The notes under the pieces were generated by a model that searched no databases, was not told the DNA's origin, and saw only the letters and a program-made list of their open reading frames with translations. Positions 5,784 through 11,689 of a stretch of DNA of 11,689 nt are shown piece by piece. Source of the DNA: an uncultured Eubacterium sp. (GTDB lineage: Bacteria; Bacillota; Clostridia; Lachnospirales; Lachnospiraceae); NCBI GenBank assembly GCA_910584595.1, contig CAJUBQ010000126.1:1-11689 (forward strand). Reading direction: 5' to 3'. Each line of letters starts with the position of its first letter. Position 1 is the stretch's first letter. Both the position numbers and the translations under genes were made by a program.

Positions 5784-7763
5784 AGCGGCATTTTGAATAC
5801 TGCCATACACCCGCAATATTTCTCCCACACTCCACGCCTGCGCAAAGCATCCTCTGGAAAAAGACGGGCGGCTGCCATCGTAGATCTCCGGCAGCTGCCC
5901 GATACATCCTTCTCCAAGTGCGCTTTCCAAAACTTTCAGCTGCCTTACTACCTTCTGAACCGCTTTTTTTTCATAATTTCTGGTTTTTAAATAAGCCAGA
6001 TAATAGGCTCCTAAAGGAAACACCCACACCGTCCCCTGATGATATGCCAGATCCCGCTCCATCTGGCTGCCGCCATACTTCCCATGAAACTGCGCGTCTG
6101 CCGGATCGAGTGTGCGCAGTCCATAAGGTGTATATAGTTTTTCAAATACAGTATCCACAATCTGGCGTTCCTGCTCTTGATCCAGCATCGTAAACGGCAG
6201 GCTGACCGCCCAGATCTGATTGCACCGAATCTGCTCATCCGCAGCTGTCCCGGAAATCACATCTTTCAGACAGTTAAGTTCAGCGCTCCAAAACTTCTCC
6301 CGAAAGCTTTGTTTCGTTTGCCTTGCCATCTTAGCATAATCAGAAACAGCTTTCTTCCGATCCGGTTTTTGCAGCGCCCCGGCAAACTCATCCATAATAC
6401 ATAATGCATTGTACCAGTATGAATTGATCTCTACCGGCTTGCCATGACGCGGCGTCGGCAGGATTTTTCCAATGCGGACATCCATCCATGTTACCTGATC
6501 CAGTTTTTCTCCTGCTGACAGCAAGCCATCCGTATCCATATGGATTCCATAATGAGTTCCCTTTTTATAACAGCATATGATTTGTTCCATTACCGGAAAG
6601 ATTTCCTGTAAAAATGGAAGGTCATTCGTCTCTTTCACATATAAATACACCGCATAAATATATAAAAGCGCCGCGTCTGCCGTATTATACTGCGGCTCGT
6701 TATGGCCTTCAGGAAATAAATTTGGCATGAGTCCGTCTTTGCAGTAAGATGCAAATGTATGCAGAATGCTCTTTGCCGTCTCAAATTGCTTTGTTGTCAT
6801 ACAGCATCCTGCAATTGCGATCATCGTATCTCTCCCCCAGTCTTCAAAAAACGGAAATCCCGCAAGTAATGTTTTACCGCCTGTAGATTCCCGTTTTGCA
6901 ACGAACTGGTTCGCGCTTTTTACAAGCATCTTTGCCGCTTCCTGCTCCATGCCTGAGACATGGACCAGCTCTTTTCGGTAAGCGATTGCTTCCTGGAGCG
7001 CCTGATCGGCCGTCGTATGGATTTCTTCCATATCATATATTATTTCCAGCGTGTCGCACGTATGCTCCGGCACACGTTTCGTAATTCGATGATTTGCATG
7101 TGTACTTCCTTCGCACATCCGTCCGTCACAGGCATCGTAAGCATAATACAAGCCTTCTGTATAGGTCTGCGGAAAACAACATACTTCTCCGTTTGTCTGA
7201 AAAAAGACCGTCAGCCCATTTGATAAAATACGTCCTTCTTCTATCGTAAATTTCTGGCTGCTGTCCGGATTGACGCCTTTAGGCGTAAACTGCAGCTGCG
7301 GGGTAATCTGCAACGATATCTCGTTTGCACTTTGATTATCGATGCAGTATTTTACAGCCGCAAGATTTGTCCCCTGCTTCATTGCAATTTCTTTTGTAAT
7401 CTCCACGCCGTGTACATCGTACACCCATGTTGGATAATCTTCAAAACAAAAGGAAGACAAATATACATATCCATCTTCATTACGCTTTGCATCCACATAT
7501 TCCTGACCGGATAAATACACAGACCTTGGAATGCCTTTGGGTCCGTCGCACTCCCATATCACCTGTTCTTGCAGCCTGTGCACCAGATTGTATCTGTGAT
7601 TTGGCGCATGCACACACGCCATCAGCAATGCGTGGTCGTTTCTTGTATTAGAGCCGATCATCGATGCACTGGAAAATCCACCTAATCCGTTCGTAATCAG
7701 ATAACAATTTTCCTGTCCTCTTTCCCGTGACACCCAGTTTTGGCCGCCATAAATAAATCTCAT
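5757..7763 (-). CDS. Amylo-alpha-1,6-glucosidase / glycogen debranching enzyme (GH133-type)
   Basis: This 668-aa cytoplasmic enzyme hydrolyses alpha-1,6 branch glucose in glycogen- or starch-derived oligosaccharides. The N-terminal beta domain (about 1-255) opens with YLITNGLGGFSS (21-32) and NTRNDHALL (39-47), typical of the GDE N-terminal domain. The (alpha/alpha)6 barrel, about 270-655, shows FFEDWGRDT (305-313), NTADAALLY (360-368), TWMD (425-428), EINSYWYNAL (445-454), YHQGTVWVFPLG (574-585), GQLPEIYDG (622-630) and AQAWSVGE (641-648), all conserved GDE_C motifs. There is no signal peptide. The ATG at 7763 is preceded by GAGAGGA, 51 bp after the binding-protein stop, so it probably belongs to the regulator-kinase-binding protein operon. 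Its last nine residues (ALTDRHIIV) come from DNA that also encodes the end of the convergent plus-strand gene, so the tail may not be ancestral. Family call is firm; it could act on storage glycogen or imported dextrins. Confidence 0.93.
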   Translation of the reverse strand: MRFIYGGQNWVSRERGQENCYLITNGLGGFSSASMIGSNTRNDHALLMACVHAPNHRYNLVHRLQEQVIWECDGPKGIPRSVYLSGQEYVDAKRNEDGYVYLSSFCFEDYPTWVYDVHGVEITKEIAMKQGTNLAAVKYCIDNQSANEISLQITPQLQFTPKGVNPDSSQKFTIEEGRILSNGLTVFFQTNGEVCCFPQTYTEGLYYAYDACDGRMCEGSTHANHRITKRVPEHTCDTLEIIYDMEEIHTTADQALQEAIAYRKELVHVSGMEQEAAKMLVKSANQFVAKRESTGGKTLLAGFPFFEDWGRDTMIAIAGCCMTTKQFETAKSILHTFASYCKDGLMPNLFPEGHNEPQYNTADAALLYIYAVYLYVKETNDLPFLQEIFPVMEQIICCYKKGTHYGIHMDTDGLLSAGEKLDQVTWMDVRIGKILPTPRHGKPVEINSYWYNALCIMDEFAGALQKPDRKKAVSDYAKMARQTKQSFREKFWSAELNCLKDVISGTAADEQIRCNQIWAVSLPFTMLDQEQERQIVDTVFEKLYTPYGLRTLDPADAQFHGKYGGSQMERDLAYHQGTVWVFPLGAYYLAYLKTRNYEKKAVQKVVRQLKVLESALGEGCIGQLPEIYDGSRPSFSRGCFAQAWSVGEILRVYGSIQNAALTDRHIIV

Positions 7764-7814
7764 ACTTTTTCCTCTCTCTTAAACTCCTGCCTGTCTAACC
7801 TGCGATTGTAAATT

Positions 7815-9101
7815 TTATTCTTCCTCATACCTGCGCACGCTTTCGTTCATTGCCTCAAGAAACTGCTGCGCGTCTATCGTATGATAGAGCAGTTTCGGCA
7901 GCTCTTCCATAAGAACCTGTTCCTGCAAAATCGGATTCCACTGAAACTGATAATTCGGTATAACTGTCAAATCCTTATTTACAGCACGAATATAGTCTCC
8001 TTCTAACGATGTGATATCCTCTCGTTTCTCATTTAAAAATTCCTTTGCCTGTTTACTGGTCTGCAATGTCCTGAACTTTAAAAATGCGGCGGCTCCTTTT
8101 TGCACTTCTTTCGGATAACTGGAAACAATGCCCCAACCGGAAGACTGCGCAGACGCAATCATAACATTTTCCGGAAACGGCGCAAATCCGATGCTTTCTG
8201 CACGCTCGTCAGTAAATTGCAGCAGCATCCAAAATCCATTTGGCAGCATCGCCGTCTCTTCCCTTACAAACTGATGATAGGGTACGTCAAAATCCTGATA
8301 CACACCGTCTAAACTCGTATAGTCATGTATTTTTTGCAGCATATAGACCAAATCCTGACCGGCTTTGCCGTTATAACTGCGCGGCAGACGTTGGTGCATA
8401 AACGCCTGTCCCTGACTGCTCGTGCCCAGATAAGCCGTGGCAAACAGCATTGGCGCCCATGCAGTCCCGGCAGTATGCAGTCCGACCGGAATAATGCCTT
8501 CCTGTTCCAGCTTCGCGCAGCATGCGAAAAAATCATCCCAGTTTTCGGGAAACTGTTCAATTCCCGCCTTTTGAAACATTTTTTTATGATAAAAAATACC
8601 GGAATAAGAAAAACAGTTCGAAGCTGACGGACAGACATATAAAGCCCCATCCTCCTCCCTGCAGGTATCCAGTATATCCTCTTCAAACGCAGCCTTCCAT
8701 TCCGGATCCTGTTCTATCAAAGAAGACATATCTACGAGACGTTTATCTGCAAGCATCAGTTCATAAAAGGCTGGAGAAAAGCAAACATCCGTAATCACAG
8801 CCGGCAGCTCATCCGCCACATTCCACCGTTTCAGATTCGAACGATATTCCCCCGAGGTAATGGCCATCCATTCCACCTCTGCCTCATAGACTCCCTCGTA
8901 AGCTTCATTAAACGCATGTACAAGCTCTTCATTTTCTCTTTTTCCTGTTGCGGCATCGATTAAAAATATCATAGGAATCTTCACCGGGCCATCCTTCGGC
9001 TCGGACGGAACCTTTTGATCTTTCTGTCCGCATCCCGCAAACAGGCAGATAATGATTATCCCGCATAAAAATACAAGTCTTTTATGATTATATCTGTTCA
9101 T
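7815..9101 (-). CDS. Family 1-type extracellular sugar-binding lipoprotein
   Basis: This 428-aa lipoprotein should sit on the outer face of the membrane and bind an oligosaccharide. The signal sequence ends in LFAGC, with Cys24 the likely lipidated residue, followed by a short charged linker. The mature part has the lobes of an ABC sugar-binding protein: a strand with PMIFLID at about 43-49, a helix ELVHAFNE, the segment GIFYHKKMFQKAGI followed by FPENWDDFFACCAKL, and a late SSGWGIVSSYPKEVQKGAAAFLKF stretch, all usual in the MalE/MsmE superfamily. It lies 80 bp after the kinase gene and 51 bp before the debranching enzyme, with no permease genes on either side. The ribosome binding site is weak (GGAACAGG or GCAGG close to the ATG). 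Alpha-glucan oligosaccharide as ligand is inferred from the neighbours. It may serve transport or act as the sensing partner of the adjacent kinase. Confidence 0.88.
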   Translation of the reverse strand: MNRYNHKRLVFLCGIIIICLFAGCGQKDQKVPSEPKDGPVKIPMIFLIDAATGKRENEELVHAFNEAYEGVYEAEVEWMAITSGEYRSNLKRWNVADELPAVITDVCFSPAFYELMLADKRLVDMSSLIEQDPEWKAAFEEDILDTCREEDGALYVCPSASNCFSYSGIFYHKKMFQKAGIEQFPENWDDFFACCAKLEQEGIIPVGLHTAGTAWAPMLFATAYLGTSSQGQAFMHQRLPRSYNGKAGQDLVYMLQKIHDYTSLDGVYQDFDVPYHQFVREETAMLPNGFWMLLQFTDERAESIGFAPFPENVMIASAQSSGWGIVSSYPKEVQKGAAAFLKFRTLQTSKQAKEFLNEKREDITSLEGDYIRAVNKDLTVIPNYQFQWNPILQEQVLMEELPKLLYHTIDAQQFLEAMNESVRRYEEE

Positions 9102-9109
9102 CCTGCAAC

Positions 9110-9171
9110 CTGTTCCATTTCTTATTTTCTTCTGTCTGTTTCCTGTTCCGTTACTTTTTCTTTTCCGTCAC
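9110..9171 (-). repeat. Three spaced copies of a 12-bp direct repeat upstream of the binding-protein gene
   Basis: On the plus strand, CTTTTCCGTCAC (9160-9171), CTGTTCCGTTAC (9143-9154) and CTGTTCCATTTC (9110-9121) differ from one another at a few positions. Their starts are 17 and 33 bases apart, close to one and two units of the same period. They fill the 80-bp gap between the kinase stop and the binding-protein ATG. AraC-type regulators often bind spaced direct repeats, so an operator is conceivable, but the spacer is polypurine-rich on the coding strand and chance similarity is a real alternative. No convincing -10/-35 pair was found beside it. Confidence 0.3.
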
Positions 9172-9181
9172 TTTCTTTTGG

Positions 9182-10954
9182 TCAGCTGTCCGGTTCTTTT
9201 ATTTCCTGCATCGGCATCCTTATCGTACAGCAAGTGCTTTCTGCATCGGATGCATAAGAAAAAGCAATCCTGTCCTCATATTTCAGGCGCAGACGGCTGA
9301 TGACATTTCCGATTCCATATCCGCTTTCCTGTCCCGGAAATGCGCAGCGGACCGCTGATAGTTCTTCCTCTCCCATCATCTGTATCAATTCAATAACTTC
9401 CGACCGCATCTGCTCCCCGTTATTTTCAATCTGAAACACAAGCTCTTCCTGATCCTGCCATACTCGAATCCATATCCTTCCATTCTCATATATTTTTGCA
9501 AATCCATGTTTGATCGCGTTTTCCACCAATGGCTGCAAAATCAGCTTTAACACCGGAACCTGCTTTAAATGCTCCTCACAGGAAATCTCATATTGAAACA
9601 AATCGTTATTTCGGATTTTTTGAATTTCCATATAACTTTTTACATGTTCAAGTTCGTCGGCAACCGGAATCACATCGCTTCCTTTACTCAGGCTGACCTT
9701 CATAAACTTCGAAAGCGCCTGTATCATTTTCATCGTTATTTCTTCCCCGTTCATACGGGCAAGCATATAGATCGTATCCAGCGTATTATACAAAAAATGC
9801 GGATTGATCTGATACATCAATGAGCTCAGCTCGCTTTTGCGCAGCGCACGTTCATTTTCCTTTACTTCCTGCACAAGCTGCTCAATATTTTTCACCATAT
9901 TGTTAAACGCATTGCCGATCGTATCCAGCTCCGTATTTGTATGCAGCTGCAAATGGCTGGAAAAATCACCGCCTTCAAATTCTTTCATTGCATTGCTGAT
10001 CTGTGTGACCGGCCTTGTAAATCTTCTGGAAAAATACACGCTGCAAATAACTGCCACTACAGCAATGACCGCATACACGCCAAGCAAAATGATCAGATTA
10101 CGCACCGCTACGGCATGAAAGATCGAATCCGGTATGAGTGTTACTGCCGTAAAACCACTGTCTGAGACCGTCTGAAAAAGAATGGTTCCCAGTCCCTTTA
10201 CGTCAAATCTGCCCTGCAGTATTCCCGCGTTCTTATATTTTGCAATCTTGCTGCGCAGTCTCTGCTGCTGTTTCTCAGAAAACTCATAGCTTTCTTTGTG
10301 TGTGCGATAACAAAGCTTCCCGTCTGTATCCAATATCATACAAATGCCGTCTTCCTGAGCGGCATCTTTTAAAATATTTTGAAAAATATCTTCATTGATC
10401 TGAAAAAACAGCATTCCCGGTTCATGGTGAAATTCCATATTTCTCATAAAACGCCCGATAAAAAGATAATTTCCTTCTTTTCCAAACACCTTATCTTTGG
10501 TCCAAATCCAGCAGGTTTTCGAATATCCGTCTCCCAACGCCTGTTTTAAACCGCTTGCACAGAGCTTTTCATAGCTGGTATCCCGATAAGCCTGCAAATA
10601 TAAATTCTGCTTATTATCGACATATACATAAGTCTCCAGATATTTCAGATCTGCATACGACAACATCAGCTCCAGCTTTTCTTTTTCAATGCTGTCCGGC
10701 TGCCTGCTGCGCAGACTGTCCTGGATCTCCTGACTTTCCAGACATCGCTTCATTACCGCATCCGTTCTGGCATATTCATTTTGCAGCAATACAGCGATAC
10801 GGTCGTTTACATACGTGTACTGACTGACTGTCGCCTGATTCACATTTTTTCCAAGCAGCGTTCCGATGCCAATTCCTGACAAAACCATTGCGATTGCCAG
10901 AAGCGTCAGTACATATTTTAAAAAAATGCTCTGTATCCCGTGGATTTTTTTCAT
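9182..10954 (-). CDS. YesM-like sensor histidine kinase
   Basis: The protein is 590 aa. TM1 lies at about 12-34, an extracellular sensor region of roughly 250 residues follows, and TM2 spans about 285-308. A HAMP domain starts at RRFTRPVTQIS (310-320) and runs to about 362, followed by a coiled linker. The His_kinase domain carries QINPHFLYNTLD (382-393) with phosphoacceptor His386, and the ATPase domain has PLVENAIKHGF (475-485, N-box) and SGYGIGNVISRL (544-555, G-box). This is the LytS/YesM class, which signals to AraC-type response regulators, usually in response to extracellular sugars. Its ATG overlaps the stop of the upstream AraC-type gene by ATGA, so the two are translationally coupled, and the sugar-binding lipoprotein follows 80 bp later. 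All key motifs are present and it appears functional. Inferred ligand: an alpha-glucan oligosaccharide, sensed directly or through the lipoprotein. Confidence 0.95.
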   Translation of the reverse strand: MKKIHGIQSIFLKYVLTLLAIAMVLSGIGIGTLLGKNVNQATVSQYTYVNDRIAVLLQNEYARTDAVMKRCLESQEIQDSLRSRQPDSIEKEKLELMLSYADLKYLETYVYVDNKQNLYLQAYRDTSYEKLCASGLKQALGDGYSKTCWIWTKDKVFGKEGNYLFIGRFMRNMEFHHEPGMLFFQINEDIFQNILKDAAQEDGICMILDTDGKLCYRTHKESYEFSEKQQQRLRSKIAKYKNAGILQGRFDVKGLGTILFQTVSDSGFTAVTLIPDSIFHAVAVRNLIILLGVYAVIAVVAVICSVYFSRRFTRPVTQISNAMKEFEGGDFSSHLQLHTNTELDTIGNAFNNMVKNIEQLVQEVKENERALRKSELSSLMYQINPHFLYNTLDTIYMLARMNGEEITMKMIQALSKFMKVSLSKGSDVIPVADELEHVKSYMEIQKIRNNDLFQYEISCEEHLKQVPVLKLILQPLVENAIKHGFAKIYENGRIWIRVWQDQEELVFQIENNGEQMRSEVIELIQMMGEEELSAVRCAFPGQESGYGIGNVISRLRLKYEDRIAFSYASDAESTCCTIRMPMQEIKEPDS

Positions 10955-11607
10955 TGTTCGTGTTCCTTTTTATACTCGCTTGGCAGCATTCCTGTATACT
11001 GCTTAAATACCTGTGAAAAATAGGAACGATTTGGAATGCCCACTTTTTCACATATGGTAGAAATACTGTCCTTTCCTTCCACAATCAGCTTTTTTGCAAG
11101 TTCCATCCTCATTTCCAAAAGATATTGTTTAAATGAGATATTTTGTGTATTTTTAAATACTCTGCCAAAATAAACCGGATTCAAATATACTTCTGCCGCA
11201 ACAGCTGTTAAAGACAACGTTTCGTCATGAATATGCTCGTCAATATAAGCAAGCGCTTTCGACATATATTCGCTGAAAAAAGCAATATCTCTGCTTTTCG
11301 CATTCCGCATCCGTTCCTCAACTGCCTGCCCAAACAGCTTATAGCAAATATCAATTGCTTTCATCATACTGATCTGACTCAGATTTGTATACAAATTCTG
11401 AAAATTATGTTCTAATTCCTTTGTCAGCCCATAAGAATCCTGCAACATAAATTCTACCATAACTGCCAGCCTGTGAATATATTTTTTCTGACTGTCTCCG
11501 GTTTTTTGTTCCGGAAGCAGATATACAAATTTTACCATTGCCTCTTTCAGCTGTGCCTGATCGTTTCTGCGGACCGCATTTATGACCGTTTTTTCAATAT
11601 CAGACAA
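10951..11607 (-). CDS. AraC-family regulator, C-terminal half of a YesN-type response regulator
   Basis: The protein is 218 aa from a TTG at 11607, with a possible GAGGA site nine bases upstream. Residues 1-110 are a helical region like the linker of YesN regulators. Residues 118-215 are the AraC DNA-binding domain with two helix-turn-helices: LSLTAVAAEVYLNPVYFGRV (131-150) and SISTICEKVG...SYFSQVFKQYTG (181-206), ending in LPSEYKK. The kinase gene follows with a 4-nt overlap, so it is expected to be that kinase's partner. YesN proteins normally carry an N-terminal receiver domain with the phosphorylated Asp. None is encoded here: the same frame reads back 14 codons to an in-frame TAA at 11649-11647. 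The gene may therefore be truncated, frameshifted or internally deleted, or it may make a receiver-less regulator. DNA-binding role is firm; the start is uncertain. Confidence 0.8.
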   Translation of the reverse strand: MSDIEKTVINAVRRNDQAQLKEAMVKFVYLLPEQKTGDSQKKYIHRLAVMVEFMLQDSYGLTKELEHNFQNLYTNLSQISMMKAIDICYKLFGQAVEERMRNAKSRDIAFFSEYMSKALAYIDEHIHDETLSLTAVAAEVYLNPVYFGRVFKNTQNISFKQYLLEMRMELAKKLIVEGKDSISTICEKVGIPNRSYFSQVFKQYTGMLPSEYKKEHEQ

Positions 11608-11640
11608 GGAAACCTGTTCCTCACGGACATCTTCCAGCTC

Positions 11641-11689
11641 TGACGATTAAAAATTTTTCGCAAAAAAACCTCCTGTTTTATGGGAAAAC
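11641..11689 (-). other. Initiation-like sequence upstream of the AraC-type gene, possible remnant of a response-regulator start
   Basis: Read on the minus strand, a perfect AGGAGG (11674-11669) is followed after five bases by TTGCGAAAAATTTTTAATCG, starting at 11663. Read from that TTG, the frame begins LRKIF and is out of register with the AraC-type gene. With one T fewer in the T5 run the same bases would encode LRKILIV, the usual first strand of a receiver domain, but the acidic pair expected next is absent. An in-frame TAA (11649-11647) blocks the AraC frame. This could be the leftover start of a gene whose receiver domain was deleted, or a coincidence. Confidence 0.3.

Noticed and set aside
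1..11689. CRISPR arrays, tRNA or rRNA genes, transposases, integrases
   Set aside because: No regularly spaced repeats of CRISPR type, no cloverleaf sequence and no recombinase motif were found on either strand.

Overview
The window looks like a chromosomal segment of a low-to-mid GC Firmicute, most likely a gut Lachnospiraceae (Blautia/Dorea/Ruminococcus-type). The reasons are strong GGAGG-type ribosome binding sites, sigma-A-like promoters, a YesM/YesN-type regulatory pair, and a cytoplasmic GH31 alpha-glucosidase of the compact (about 670 aa) gut-clostridial kind. The genus is inference.

Layout. Most genes lie on the minus strand. Reading that strand from the right edge: an AraC-type regulator (10951-11607) whose expected N-terminal receiver domain is not seen, a YesM-like sensor histidine kinase (9182-10954, 4-nt ATGA overlap), a sugar-binding lipoprotein (7815-9101) and a glycogen-debranching-type amylo-alpha-1,6-glucosidase (5757-7763). 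These four are close-packed and probably form one operon. Further left, a GH31 alpha-glucosidase (758-2791) has its own promoter, followed by a DUF3990 toxin-like gene (36-719) and the first 18 codons of an overlapping partner gene (1-55).

Between the two glucan-degrading enzymes lie two plus-strand genes with visibly higher A+T content (3189-5783). One is a secreted protein with a His/Cys signature like that of caspase-fold (clan CD) cysteine peptidases and a C-terminal PepSY/FTP-like region. The other is a membrane-anchored extracellular protein with a low-complexity stalk. They are separated by two long abutting inverted repeats (4669-4746) with no poly-T tract. The second gene runs 27 bp into the 3' end of the debranching enzyme gene. 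The pair looks like a cassette inserted into an alpha-glucan locus.

How the genes may work together (inference). The binding protein, kinase and AraC regulator would sense an extracellular alpha-glucan oligosaccharide. The debranching enzyme and alpha-glucosidase would then degrade alpha-1,6- and alpha-1,4-linked glucose oligomers in the cytoplasm. No ABC permease genes are in the window, so the binding protein either feeds a permease encoded elsewhere or acts as the sensing component of a three-part system. The plus-strand pair and the DUF3990 module look like accessory genes unrelated to sugar use. The most novel item is the secreted caspase-like protein and its anchored neighbour.
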